64,000 nt of DNA from Mycobacterium pinniadriaticum (GCF_026242045.1 NZ_JAPJDO010000017.1:1-64000); one strand, 5' to 3'. Counted from the first letter of the stretch, positions 48,838-57,939 are shown. The notes: generated by a model not told the origin, from the letters alone. A program made the numbers and translations.

Positions 48838-50088
48838 TTATTCCAGCGTGATGCGGATCGGGAGACGTTTGAGGCCCCCGACGAAGAGTGTCGAGATGAA
48901 CTCCGGTTCACCGGACAACTCGACGGACTGGATCCGCGGGATCAGCTCGGTGAAGAAGCTGTTCATCTCCATACGGGCCAATGACGCACCCAGGCAGAAG
49001 TGCACGCCGTAACCGAACGACAAATGTTTGTTCGGGTCGCGCCCGACGTCGAAGCGATTCGGGTCGGCGAAGACGTCCTCGTCGCGGTTGGCCGAGACGT
49101 AGCTCAGCAACACCGACTCACCCTTGCTGATCGGCACCCCGCGAATCTCGGTGTCGGCCTGGGCAGTGCGCATGAACTCCTTGACCGGCACAACCCAGCG
49201 GATCATCTCCTCCACCGCGGTGCCCATCAATGACGGATTCTGCTGCAGCCGGGCCAGCTGGTCCGGGTTCTGAATCAACGCCAGCAGTCCGCCGGCAATG
49301 CCCGCGCTGGTGGTGTCATGACCGGCGCTGGCGACGATCGCGTAGTAGGAGAGGGTGTCCATATCCGACATCGGCATGCCGTTGATCGTCGCGTTGGCGA
49401 TCGCCGAGGCCAGATCGTCGGTCGGGTGTTCGCGGCGCGCGACGGTCAACGCGGTGAAGTAGGCGAACATGTCCATGATCACGGCCATGAACGCGTCCGG
49501 GTTCTGGTCGCGCTGCATCTCCTCATCGTTCTGGCCGAACAATTCTTGAGTGAGTTTGAGCATGAAGCCGAAGTCGGACTCCGGCATGCCCAGCAGCGTC
49601 AGGATCAGGTAGAGCGGATAGTTGACCGCGATGTCGCGGGCGAAGTCGAGTTCGGGACCCGTCTCGGCCATCCTGTCGACCCAGATCTTGGCCAGTTCGT
49701 CGCAACGGATCTTCAACGCCTTCAGGGCCGAGGGTTTGAACCAGTCGGCGCCGATCTTGCGCAGGTCGCGGTGGTGCGGGTCATCGGTGTGGATCAGGGT
49801 CCGCAGACCGACCCCGGCCTCGCGCTCGGCGCGCTGCTTCTCGTCGAACTCGGCGACCTCGAGGAACGGGCGCGGGTCGTTGGTGAACAGATCGTTCTGC
49901 CGCTCGATGTCCATGATGTCGTCATGTTTGGTGATAGCCCAGAATGGTGCGTACGGCGGCACGTCCACCCAGGACACCGGGGCGTGCGCACGCAGATGGG
50001 CCAGCGCCTCCAACAGTCGCGATTCGTCGGAATAGGCCCTGGGCTCGGCCAGTACGCGTGCGGCCGGGTCCATGATCGGTACTGTCAT
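48838..50088 (-). CDS. Cytochrome P450 (1)
   Basis: A 416-residue class I P450. Heme-binding loop FGYGVHFCLGASLARME with the cysteine ligand, I-helix oxygen-activation motif SAGHDTTSAG and K-helix EEMIRWVVP are intact; substrate-contact region VKEFMRTAQADTEIRG. It inserts oxygen into a hydrophobic substrate using electrons from a ferredoxin, for which the ferredoxin at 55477 is a candidate. ATG 50088 follows GGAG. Divergent from GAF-LuxR paralogue 3. The subfamily (linalool- or steroid-type) cannot be fixed by eye. Confidence 0.92.
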   Translation of the reverse strand: MTVPIMDPAARVLAEPRAYSDESRLLEALAHLRAHAPVSWVDVPPYAPFWAITKHDDIMDIERQNDLFTNDPRPFLEVAEFDEKQRAEREAGVGLRTLIHTDDPHHRDLRKIGADWFKPSALKALKIRCDELAKIWVDRMAETGPELDFARDIAVNYPLYLILTLLGMPESDFGFMLKLTQELFGQNDEEMQRDQNPDAFMAVIMDMFAYFTALTVARREHPTDDLASAIANATINGMPMSDMDTLSYYAIVASAGHDTTSAGIAGGLLALIQNPDQLARLQQNPSLMGTAVEEMIRWVVPVKEFMRTAQADTEIRGVPISKGESVLLSYVSANRDEDVFADPNRFDVGRDPNKHLSFGYGVHFCLGASLARMEMNSFFTELIPRIQSVELSGEPEFISTLFVGGLKRLPIRITLE

Positions 50089-50236
50089 GTGGCGCTCCTG
50101 TCGTCTGTGGCACCCAGCACTAATCCAACATGCGGGCAAATCGCGGGGTGAATACCGCCCACGGAATGTTTTCCTGACCCGATCGGGATATTCGGAGCCG
50201 CCGATCAGCCGGGCTGTGCCGACGTACCATGGCGCG

Positions 50237-51349
50237 ATGCAGGGAAGGGACGCTCGCACCGGGAAGGCCGGGGACGAGGAGGGCCTGCGCGCGGTACTGG
50301 ACGGATTGCGTTCGGTCGCCGACACGTCCGATCCGCGGTGGCGGCTGAATCCGGCCGATGCGCGGGCTATCGTCGACGGTGCCTGGGCTGCGCTGGCCGA
50401 CCTTCTCGACGACAAGTCGCAAGCCGGAACGGTGCTGCAACTGCTGCGCCGACTGACCCTCGCCGATGACGCCCTGGTGCGCTCTGCCCGCGCACCCCGA
50501 ATGCTGGGGGAGGCGCTGAAACGTCTGGAGTCCGCGCCTTCGACCGTTGCGGAACTGGTCAACCTCGGACCCCGGCTGATCGGTCACCTCGGATTCGATC
50601 GCGGAATCTTTTCCCGGATCGTCGACGGAGTGTGGACGTCGGAGGCCGCCTACGTCGTCGACGATGTGACCTGGGCTGAGGAGATCAACCGCGTCGGTCA
50701 GGAACGGCCGCAGCCGCTGGTGCCAGGCTTGCCGGAGACCGAGATGGTACGTCGCCGGGAGTCGATGATCGTGACGGACGTACAACGAGATCCACGAGTG
50801 CACCGGCCGATCGCCGAGGCCTCCCGATCGAATTCCTATGTTGCGGCGCCGATCATCTCGGGTAACCGGGTCGTCGGCCTGTTACATGGTGACTGCTACA
50901 TCCAGGGTCGGGATCCGGACTCGGCGGATCGGGAAGCGTTGTCCACATACGCAACAGCTCTCCAGCTTGCGCTCGGCCGAGCACGTGTTGCTGAACAACT
51001 TCGCGCCGTAGGCGACGAGCTTCGCAACGTCGCCAATGGGTGCCTCGACGGTGGTGCCAGCGCGCGCGAATTCACCCTTGGGCAGCCGTCTTCTGAGCAC
51101 CGCACCGACTTTCCCCGCGCCACACGGGTCACGATGCAGGCGACGTCTTCGGTTCGCGGCCTACTGACCGCCCGCGAAGGACAGATTCTCGAGCTCATGG
51201 CCGACGGTCTGACCAACTCCAAAATCGCTGAGCAACTCGTGATCTCGGAGGGCACCGTCAAGCAGCACGTGAAGCACGTGCTGCGTAAGCTGCGTGCCGG
51301 CAACCGGGTCGAAGCGGTTTCGATGTTGTATCAGTCCGACCGAGCGTGA
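50237..51349 (+). CDS. GAF-LuxR transcriptional regulator (paralogue 3)
   Basis: A 371-residue member of the local family: helical N-terminus, GAF-like sensor (SNSYVAAPIISGNRVVGLLH, about 195-290) and LuxR helix-turn-helix (LTAREGQILELMADGLTNSK, EGTVKQHVKHVLRKLRAGN). Note the sensor carries the EMVRRRESMIVTDVQRDP segment found in all five copies. It is divergent from P450 (1), with 148 bases between, and is followed by the oxidase-subunit genes on the same strand; either could be its target. Confidence 0.88.
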   Translation: MQGRDARTGKAGDEEGLRAVLDGLRSVADTSDPRWRLNPADARAIVDGAWAALADLLDDKSQAGTVLQLLRRLTLADDALVRSARAPRMLGEALKRLESAPSTVAELVNLGPRLIGHLGFDRGIFSRIVDGVWTSEAAYVVDDVTWAEEINRVGQERPQPLVPGLPETEMVRRRESMIVTDVQRDPRVHRPIAEASRSNSYVAAPIISGNRVVGLLHGDCYIQGRDPDSADREALSTYATALQLALGRARVAEQLRAVGDELRNVANGCLDGGASAREFTLGQPSSEHRTDFPRATRVTMQATSSVRGLLTAREGQILELMADGLTNSKIAEQLVISEGTVKQHVKHVLRKLRAGNRVEAVSMLYQSDRA

Positions 51350-51376
51350 CGGCGATGTGGCGTAGCGCCTAGGGGC

Positions 51377-52045
51377 GTGTCTCTCGGAAGGGATAGCGAT
51401 GCTGTCCCTTGGGGCGTTGTGACCTGTGCCCGGCCGGGCGACGATCCGAAGGTGACTCAGCTGGCCGCCCTGTCGGACCGCACGCGCAGGCTGACCGGCC
51501 TCGACGGCATCTGGGTTCTGATCGGGGCCGACTCGGTCGTCTTCGCGATCCTGTTCGCAAGCTTCATGGCCGAGCGCCGCCACGACCCCGGGATATTCGA
51601 AGCGTCCCGGCAGACCCTGAACGCGGACCTCGGTGGTGTCGACACCCTCATCCTGTTGACGAGTTCCTGGCTTGTCGCCATGGCGATCCAGGCCCTCAAA
51701 CAGGATCAGACCGAACGCGTGTCGAGGTTCCTGCTCGCCGGTGCGTTGACCGGGGTGCTGTTTGTGGCCTCCAAGGCGGTCGAGTACGCCGGCACGATCG
51801 CTCACGGCATCACACCGGCCACCAACTCCTTCTACATGTGGTACTTCACCCTCACTGGAATCCACCTGCTGCATGTGGTTATGGGCATAGCGTTGCTGAG
51901 CTTCGTCTGGCTCCGCTCGCGCCGCGGACTGTACGGCCGCGACAACGCCGAGTTGCCCGAATCCGTGGCCGTCTTTTGGCATTTGGTGGACTACGTGTGG
52001 ATCGTGTTGTTCCCGCTGCTGTACCTGATGAAGGCGGCCACGTGA
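51377..52045 (+). CDS. Heme-copper oxidase subunit III family protein (NorE/CoxC-like)
   Basis: A roughly 200-residue membrane protein with five helices: GLDGIWVLIGADSVVFAILF, TLILLTSSWLVAMAIQALKQ, SRFLLAGALTGVLFVASKAV, and the C-terminal FHLVDY-type segment seen here as VFWHLVDYVWIVLFPLLYLM. This is subunit III of cytochrome c oxidase, or NorE. No subunit I or II is near, so it is an orphan. The start is unsure: GTG 51377, 51419 or 51452. GTGA overlap with the subunit IV gene shows that the pair is co-translated. Confidence 0.8.
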   Translation: MSLGRDSDAVPWGVVTCARPGDDPKVTQLAALSDRTRRLTGLDGIWVLIGADSVVFAILFASFMAERRHDPGIFEASRQTLNADLGGVDTLILLTSSWLVAMAIQALKQDQTERVSRFLLAGALTGVLFVASKAVEYAGTIAHGITPATNSFYMWYFTLTGIHLLHVVMGIALLSFVWLRSRRGLYGRDNAELPESVAVFWHLVDYVWIVLFPLLYLMKAAT

Positions 52046-52311
52046 TGTGGATGCTGCGGGAGCGCGTCACCGCGGTGTGGCTTGGGCTGATGGCGCTTAC
52101 TGTTCTGACGACATGGATCCTGTCCAAGGATGTCGTCGCCCCCGCCGCCGCAGTCACCGGCATCTTCCTGATGGCCGCGACGAAGGTCCGGTTCGTGATG
52201 CTGGACTTCATGGAGTTGCGAGACGCCCCGGTTCTCGTCCGGGCGGTCTTCGAAGCGTGGATTGTCGTCCTCACCGGGCTGATTCTCGGCTTCTGGTTTC
52301 TCACCACCTGA
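52045..52311 (+). CDS. Cytochrome c oxidase subunit IV family protein
   Basis: An 88-residue protein with three hydrophobic helices (VTAVWLGLMALTVLTTWILS, VAPAAAVTGIFLMAATKVRF, AWIVVLTGLILGFWFLTT) around the RFVMLDFMELRDAP loop, which is characteristic of the prokaryotic subunit IV (COX4_pro) family. Starts at ATG 52045 (TGATG with the preceding stop) or GTG 52042. Together with the subunit III gene it forms a small pair often seen near norE-like genes. Its partner catalytic subunit is not encoded in the window. Confidence 0.78.
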   Translation: MWMLRERVTAVWLGLMALTVLTTWILSKDVVAPAAAVTGIFLMAATKVRFVMLDFMELRDAPVLVRAVFEAWIVVLTGLILGFWFLTT

Positions 52312-52338
52312 ATCGGTCAGCACCTCTGAAAGAAAGGC

Positions 52339-53073
52339 ATGTTCATGGCGACCATCGAAAGGCAGAGCTCACTCAAATTCGGGCTGTGGTGCAACTGGAT
52401 ATTCGTCGCATTGACGGCGATCGGCTGGCTCGGTATTGCTCACTTCATCATGCCCGCGCGCGCCGACCTCGGATTGGACGCCACCAAGGTGTGGTTCACC
52501 GAGAGTCACCGGTGGGGAGTGATCGTGGGCTGCACTCTGTTCTACATCGCGGCGGGGCTACTGACGCCCGGCTCGATCGCCTTCGGCATCCTGCTCTCCA
52601 GGATCGAGGGCCGTCATCCGCTGTGGTCCTACACCACCGCGGTCTGCGGTGTGTTCATCTCGTTGATCGTCTTCTTCAACTGCTGTGCGTGGATTGTCGC
52701 CGCCTACCGGCCCGAATTCGGCGCCGATGTCGTCCAATCCTGGTATGACTGGGCGTGGTTCGCGTTCCTGCTGGGCTGGATTTACCTGTCCATCGAGATG
52801 GCCGCCACCGGCATCGTCGAGTTGATCGATGACCGGCCGCAGCCGATGATCCCGCGCTGGTTCACCTGGCTGACCCTGGCCGGCGCGCTGTCGATCTTCA
52901 CCGCCGCGGGGCCGGCCTTCTTCAAGAGCGGGCCGTTCGCCTACCACGGACTGCTGGCGTTCTACATGCCTGTGGCGGTCTGGGGTGCCTATCTCTGCGG
53001 CACGACCTGGTTCATGGTGCAAGAACTCAAGCGTTCGCCGAACCAGACGCAGCCCGTCGAATCGACGGCGTGA
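52339..53073 (+). CDS. Six-helix membrane protein of unknown function
   Basis: A 244-residue integral membrane protein with six hydrophobic segments (LWCNWIFVALTAIGWLGIAH, GVIVGCTLFYIAAGLLTPGS, AVCGVFISLIVFFNCCAWIV, WFAFLLGWIYLSIEMAATGI). ATG 52339 follows GAAAGAAAGG, 27 bases after the subunit IV stop, so the three genes probably form one operon after LuxR paralogue 3. I do not recognise the family; conserved-looking histidines (IAHFIMP, TESHRWG, YHGLLAFYMP) could bind heme or metal, but that is a guess. Confidence 0.7.
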   Translation: MFMATIERQSSLKFGLWCNWIFVALTAIGWLGIAHFIMPARADLGLDATKVWFTESHRWGVIVGCTLFYIAAGLLTPGSIAFGILLSRIEGRHPLWSYTTAVCGVFISLIVFFNCCAWIVAAYRPEFGADVVQSWYDWAWFAFLLGWIYLSIEMAATGIVELIDDRPQPMIPRWFTWLTLAGALSIFTAAGPAFFKSGPFAYHGLLAFYMPVAVWGAYLCGTTWFMVQELKRSPNQTQPVESTA

Positions 53074-53088
53074 TCGCGAGCCGAACGG

Positions 53089-54360
53089 TCAGGACGGTTT
53101 CTTCTTCTCCGGAGTCCAGGTTGCGGGCAGCCGCTTGGTGCCGTTCATGAAGTTCGACAGCAGCAGGTCGGGCTCGCCGACCTCCAGATTCGGCATCCGG
53201 TGATAGATCTCGCGCATCTGCGCTTTGAGCACTTCGCGGCCGAGGATGTGGCCCAGGCAGTAGTGCGGGCCGCCGGCGCCGAAGGACTGATGCGGGTTGT
53301 GCTTCTCGTCGCGGCTGATGTCCATCGTCATCGAATTCTCGAAGACGTCCTCGTCGCGGTTGCTCGCGATGTACCACATGACGACCTTGTCGCCCGCCTT
53401 GAAAGTGATATCGCCGAGTTGATAGTCGCGGGTGGCGGTGCGCCGGAAGTGCATCAGCGGCGGCTCCATGCGCAGCACCTCGTTAACTGCGTCGTCCACC
53501 CGGCCGTCGAAATCCGCCATCAGATATGCCAATTGGTCAGGGTGGCGCTGGAAGAGGTCCAGAGCGCTGGCCATGGCGTGGCGAGTGGTGTCATTGGCTC
53601 CGGCCGCCAGTAGAGCGAAGAAAACCCCGACCTCGTCTTGGGACAGCTTGTTTCCCTCATACTGTGCCTGGGCGACCCAGCTGAGAAGATCGTCGCCAGG
53701 ATTCTTCATCCGCTCGGGAACGAGTTCGTTGGCCAGGGTCGCGAGCTTCATCGAGGCGTCGGCGAAGACCATCAGCGGCGATCCGATGTGAGCGTATTCC
53801 GGATCGTTCCAGCAGGCGAACTGCTCGGCGGCGTCCATCGTGTATTGGATCTGGTCCTTGTCGATGATACCCAGCATGGAGCAGAAGACCTGCCCGGGAA
53901 CCTCTTTGGTGATCAGCTCGCACAGGTCGCCCTCGCCAAGCGGTGCGGCGTTGTCGACGATGCCCCGGACGATACCGGCGATCTTGTCCGTCATCTTGCG
54001 GATGTTGCGGGGGGTGAACGCGACGGTGACGATATTGCGCATCTCGGTATGCCGGGGCGGGTCGGTCACGATGAACGACAGCATGGTTTCGAGCTGGGGG
54101 AAATCGTCGATGAACACGCCCTCAGCGGAGCTGAACACCTCGACGTTGCGGGAGACTTCACGCAGGTGCGCATGCTTGACGATCGACCAGAACCCCTTGG
54201 CATTCTGGAGGTTGGGATCCAGGGAGTCGGGCGGTTCGCTCCAGCTGATCGGCTTGTTGTCGCGCAGCCACTTGAACGCCTCGTGACGGTAGGTCCGCGG
54301 CTTGGCCCAGAACTCCAGGGAGTTCAGACGGGTGTCCATTTCCTCAGTCGACGCGGTCAT
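53089..54360 (-). CDS. Cytochrome P450 (2)
   Basis: A 423-residue P450. Heme loop FGAGGPHYCLGHILGREVL, I-helix AAGANDTTRHAM (Asn in place of the usual Gly/His context but acid-alcohol pair intact) and K-helix VNEVLRMEPP are visible; meander ASNRDEDVFENSMTMDISRD. Last gene of a minus-strand run ferredoxin-LuxR-P450, so the small ferredoxin encoded upstream is its likely electron donor. ATG 54360. Confidence 0.92.
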   Translation of the reverse strand: MTASTEEMDTRLNSLEFWAKPRTYRHEAFKWLRDNKPISWSEPPDSLDPNLQNAKGFWSIVKHAHLREVSRNVEVFSSAEGVFIDDFPQLETMLSFIVTDPPRHTEMRNIVTVAFTPRNIRKMTDKIAGIVRGIVDNAAPLGEGDLCELITKEVPGQVFCSMLGIIDKDQIQYTMDAAEQFACWNDPEYAHIGSPLMVFADASMKLATLANELVPERMKNPGDDLLSWVAQAQYEGNKLSQDEVGVFFALLAAGANDTTRHAMASALDLFQRHPDQLAYLMADFDGRVDDAVNEVLRMEPPLMHFRRTATRDYQLGDITFKAGDKVVMWYIASNRDEDVFENSMTMDISRDEKHNPHQSFGAGGPHYCLGHILGREVLKAQMREIYHRMPNLEVGEPDLLLSNFMNGTKRLPATWTPEKKKPS

Positions 54361-54458
54361 TTCGGTTCCTCAACTCTGTGGTGCCCCCCGGGGTCGGCCG
54401 GGCATTCGTCGAACCGAGGCTACGAACGATGTGACTGTCGCCACATCGGCTTATGGGG

Positions 54459-55427
54459 TCAAGTTTCTGTGCCAGAGGGGGGATGACCCTGGGTCCGTTC
54501 ACGGTAAAGCGCGACGGCTTCGGTGCGGTTGGCCGCCCCCAACTTCTCCATGATGTGTCTCATGTGGGACTTGACCGTCCCCTCGGAGATGAACAGCCGC
54601 GCCCCGATCTCTGCGTTCGTCTTCCCGGCGGCCAGCAGGTTGAGTACCTGAACCTCTCGGCGCGTCAATAGCGCAGCGATGTCTTCGGCATCCGGGGACT
54701 CGAACGGCGAAGGATCGGGCACTCCGGCTGTCGCGGGCGCATCAGGAATCTCAGCGAGCAGGTTGGTGATCGAATCGAGAAGCCGGAGGTGCGTCTTGGC
54801 GCCGTTGTGGAATGCCTGTACCCGCTCGAGGGCGATGTTGCGTTCCATGATCGCTCCGAGGCCCTCGGCGAACACACCCAGAACGTCTCGATCCCCCGGC
54901 CCGACGTCACCGATGTCGGTAGTCACATCCGCGTGCAGCAGAGCCACCGGAGTCTCCCAGATATGCACTGCTGCAGCGACATACGCGTGGGACTGGACGA
55001 CGTCGACCAGTCGGGTGTTCACCCGGGGATCGGAGAGGGGATGGTCGACCAGGATGGGCTCTTTGGTGAGCAGCATCGCACTCTCGGGCAGCGGGCGGCA
55101 TAACCGGCGCGGGTGCGCTCGTCCGACTTCGAGCAGTCTCGCCGCCAATTGGGTGTCGTCGGTGGTGTGCGCAGACCGTACCAGCCAGGTGTTTCGCCGA
55201 ATCAGGGAGAAGAGCACCCGGCCGAAACCGGCTTCGCACAGCTCCACGGGGATGCGGTCGGCCAGGTCGCTATTGCTGGTCACGGTTCGCAACCGCGCCA
55301 GCGCCTCTTTGGTGGCAGTGGCTCGAGATGCCCGGGGCACCCCGACCCTCGGGTCGGGGTGGGCCGGCTCCGCTCGGCGGGGGGCTACCACGGCATCAAC
55401 GCTAGGCGCCTCCTGTGCTAGGCGCAT
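54459..55427 (-). CDS. GAF-LuxR transcriptional regulator (paralogue 4)
   Basis: A 322-residue regulator, the shortest of the five. GAF-like sensor (SHAYVAAAVHIWETPVALLH) and LuxR HTH (LTRREVQVLNLLAAGKTNAE, EGTVKSHMRHIMEKLGAAN). It lies between the ferredoxin and P450 (2) genes on the same strand and probably regulates its own operon. The ATG at 55427 sits inside a pair of short direct repeats (CTAGGCGC at 55402 and 55418), so a downstream start is possible. Confidence 0.87.
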   Translation of the reverse strand: MRLAQEAPSVDAVVAPRRAEPAHPDPRVGVPRASRATATKEALARLRTVTSNSDLADRIPVELCEAGFGRVLFSLIRRNTWLVRSAHTTDDTQLAARLLEVGRAHPRRLCRPLPESAMLLTKEPILVDHPLSDPRVNTRLVDVVQSHAYVAAAVHIWETPVALLHADVTTDIGDVGPGDRDVLGVFAEGLGAIMERNIALERVQAFHNGAKTHLRLLDSITNLLAEIPDAPATAGVPDPSPFESPDAEDIAALLTRREVQVLNLLAAGKTNAEIGARLFISEGTVKSHMRHIMEKLGAANRTEAVALYRERTQGHPPSGTET

Positions 55428-55476
55428 CTCCCGACAGGGGTAACTCCTGTGCTACCCAGCCGAGGCGCGTGGGCCT

Positions 55477-55689
55477 TCAGAGATCGACGAGGGTTATCGA
55501 CGCGGTGGGACAACTCGACGCGGCATGCTCCACCATCTCGCGGTGCTCGGCATCCACCGTCAGGGTCCGCGGGGTCATGAGTCCATCACCGTGGTCGGCG
55601 ATCTCGAAGTAGTCCGGGGCATGCATCTCGCACAGACCGATGCCCGAGCAGGTGCTCCGGTTGAAGACGATTCGACATCCTTGGGCCAC
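55477..55689 (-). CDS. [3Fe-4S]-type P450 ferredoxin
   Basis: A 70-residue acidic ferredoxin: CSGIGLCEMHAPDYFEI supplies the first cluster cysteines and SSCPTASI the last, with the middle CxxC cysteine lacking, as in 3Fe-4S ferredoxins that serve actinobacterial P450s. The GTG start at 55689 has GAAGGAG five bases upstream. It leads the ferredoxin-LuxR-P450 (2) run and may serve the other two P450s as well. It is divergent from menB. Confidence 0.9.
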   Translation of the reverse strand: MAQGCRIVFNRSTCSGIGLCEMHAPDYFEIADHGDGLMTPRTLTVDAEHREMVEHAASSCPTASITLVDL

Positions 55690-55811
55690 GTCCACTCCTT
55701 CGTCGGGCCAGTCCGCCACCCATAGCACAGCACTGGTGGAAACCGGACGCCAGACGTCGAAAGAGTGGTCTTTGCATACCGGAAGGGGCAGCTGCGGCGC
55801 ATGGATTTACC

Positions 55812-56735
55812 ATGACGCGCATGCCCGACAACCCATTTGACCCGTCCCTGTGGCAGCCCGTCGACGGCTTCGAGGACCTCACCGACATCACTTACCACCG
55901 TCACGTCCGCGACGGCGTACCTCAGCCGACGGTCCGGGTGGCCTTCGACCGGCCCGAGGTGCGCAATGCATTCCGGCCGCACAGTGTCGACGAGCTCTAC
56001 CGCGCACTTGACCACGCGCGGATGTGGCCGGAGGTTGGAGTCGTGCTGCTCACCGGGAACGGCCCCTCACCGAAAGACGGCGGCTGGGCGTTCTGCTCCG
56101 GCGGTGATCAACGCATCCGCGGCCGCAGCGGATATCAGTACGCCGCGGGGGAGACCGCCGACACCGTCGACGTGGCTCGCGCGGGACGGCTGCACATCAT
56201 GGAAGTCCAGCGACTCATTCGGTTCATGCCCAAGGTGGTGATCTGCTTGGTGAACGGCTGGGCCGCCGGCGGCGGTCACAGCCTGCACGTCACCTGCGAT
56301 CTGACCCTGGCAAGCCGCGAGCACGCCCGGTTCAAGCAGACCGACGCCGACGTCGGCAGCTTCGACGGCGGCTACGGAAGTGCCTATCTCGCAAAACAGG
56401 TGGGCCAGAAGTTCGCCCGTGAGATTTTCTTCCTCGGCGATCCGTACACAGCCGAGGAGATGTACCGGATGGGTGCGGTCAACCGGGTCGTCGACCACAC
56501 CGACCTGGAGAACGTCGGCCTGCACTGGGCCGAGAAGATCAACGGGAAGTCGCCGCAGGCGCAGCGAATGCTGAAGTTCGCCTTCAATCTGCTCGACGAC
56601 GGCCTGGTCGGACAGCAGATCTTCGCCAGTGAGGCGACCCGGTTGGCCTATATGACCGACGAGGCCGTCGAGGGCCGCGATGCCTTCCTGGAGAAGCGCG
56701 ACCCGGACTGGAGCCGATTCCCCCGCTACTTCTGA
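55812..56735 (+). CDS. menB: 1,4-dihydroxy-2-naphthoyl-CoA synthase (MenB)
   Basis: A 307-residue crotonase-fold enzyme. DRPEVRNAFRPHSVDELYRA, GWAFCSGGDQRIRGRSGYQY, CLVNGWAAGGGHSLHV and FKQTDADVGSFDGGYGSAYL correspond closely to M. tuberculosis MenB as I recall it, including the Asp of ADVGSFDGG used as base by this type. It closes the naphthoquinol ring of menaquinone from o-succinylbenzoyl-CoA. No other men gene is nearby; it stands between a P450 ferredoxin and an alcohol dehydrogenase, so it may be the housekeeping copy in an odd place or a paralogue recruited for a catabolic ring reaction. ATG 55812 or 55821. Confidence 0.88.
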   Translation: MTRMPDNPFDPSLWQPVDGFEDLTDITYHRHVRDGVPQPTVRVAFDRPEVRNAFRPHSVDELYRALDHARMWPEVGVVLLTGNGPSPKDGGWAFCSGGDQRIRGRSGYQYAAGETADTVDVARAGRLHIMEVQRLIRFMPKVVICLVNGWAAGGGHSLHVTCDLTLASREHARFKQTDADVGSFDGGYGSAYLAKQVGQKFAREIFFLGDPYTAEEMYRMGAVNRVVDHTDLENVGLHWAEKINGKSPQAQRMLKFAFNLLDDGLVGQQIFASEATRLAYMTDEAVEGRDAFLEKRDPDWSRFPRYF

Positions 56736-56832
56736 AGGGATACCTGCGACCCGCAGATTTGACCCCTTTGGAAGATGCGCTGGCGTGGCTTCGGACGTCA
56801 CGATAAGGGCAGCGATCTAGGAAAGGTGCGCC

Positions 56833-57939
56833 ATGCGGACGAAGGCTGCGGTCCTGTGGGAACTCGGCGGCAAGTGGGAGGTCGACGAGGTCGAACTCGA
56901 CCCGCCGAACGCGGGCGAGGTGATGGTCAAGCTCACCGCCAGCGGGTTGTGTCATTCCGACTACCATCTGGTCACCGGCGACATCCCGGTCGGATTGCCG
57001 TACGTGGGTGGCCACGAGGGGGCCGGAGTGGTCGCCGAAGTCGGGCCCGGGGTCACCGATGTCGCCGTCGGCGATGCGGTGGTGCTCAGTTTCCTTCCCG
57101 CCTGCGGCAAGTGCTCGTACTGCGCTCGTGGCATGACGAACCTGTGTGATCTCGGCGCGCACATCATCCAGGGCCCACAACTCGACGGCAGCTACCGCTT
57201 CCACGCAAAGGGAAGGGATCTCGGTCAGATGTGTCTGCTGGGCACGTTCTCCGAGTACACCGTGGTCCCGATGGCCTCCGTGGTCAAGGTCGATCCGAAC
57301 ACGAAGTTGGACCGCGCGGCGGTCATCGGCTGCTGTGTTCCCACCGGATTCGGGAGCGTGGTGAAAACCGCCGGTATCCGTCCGGGTGACGCGGTGGCCA
57401 TCATGGGTATCGGCGGCATCGGCGCCAACGCGCTGCAGGGCGCCAAGAGCGCCGGCGCTCGCCACATCGTGGCGATCGATCCGGTCGAGTACAAACGCGA
57501 GCAGGCCAAGATCTTCGGCGCCACCCATGCGGTGTCCGATGTTCCCGAGGCGTTGGCGCTCATCACTGATCTGACCCGCGGAACAATGGCAGACGCCTGT
57601 ATCATCACCACAGACGTTGCCGAAAGCGCCTATGTGGCTGAGGGTTTGAGCCTCGTCGGTAAACGCGGAAGGGTGGTCGTCACCGCTATCGGCCATCCCA
57701 CCGACCTGACCATGGGCGGGTCGTTGTTCGAGCTGACCCTGTACGAGAAGTCCGTCCACGGTTCGCTGTTCGGCTCGTCGAACCCGCGCCACGACATCCC
57801 ACGTTACCTCGAGATGTATAACCTCGGGGAGCTCAAGCTCGACGAACTGGTCACCCGGGAGTACACGCTGGAGGACATCAACAAGGGGTATACCGACATG
57901 CTCGAGGGCCGAAACATCCGCGGTCTCATCCGGTACTAA
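56833..57939 (+). CDS. NDMA-dependent (mycofactocin-associated) zinc alcohol dehydrogenase
   Basis: A 368-residue medium-chain dehydrogenase. Catalytic zinc ligands C40 (SGLCHSDYH) and H61-E62 (GGHEGAG), structural zinc site CGKCSYCARGMTNLC, and the Rossmann motif IMGIGGIGANALQGAKSAGA are present. The overall sequence fits the Rxyl_3153/NDMA-dependent subgroup, whose bound NAD is recycled through the redox peptide mycofactocin instead of exchanging freely. It would oxidise an alcohol made by a P450, and the aldehyde dehydrogenases here would follow. ATG 56833 follows AGGAAAGG. Convergent with LuxR paralogue 5. Confidence 0.9.
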   Translation: MRTKAAVLWELGGKWEVDEVELDPPNAGEVMVKLTASGLCHSDYHLVTGDIPVGLPYVGGHEGAGVVAEVGPGVTDVAVGDAVVLSFLPACGKCSYCARGMTNLCDLGAHIIQGPQLDGSYRFHAKGRDLGQMCLLGTFSEYTVVPMASVVKVDPNTKLDRAAVIGCCVPTGFGSVVKTAGIRPGDAVAIMGIGGIGANALQGAKSAGARHIVAIDPVEYKREQAKIFGATHAVSDVPEALALITDLTRGTMADACIITTDVAESAYVAEGLSLVGKRGRVVVTAIGHPTDLTMGGSLFELTLYEKSVHGSLFGSSNPRHDIPRYLEMYNLGELKLDELVTREYTLEDINKGYTDMLEGRNIRGLIRY

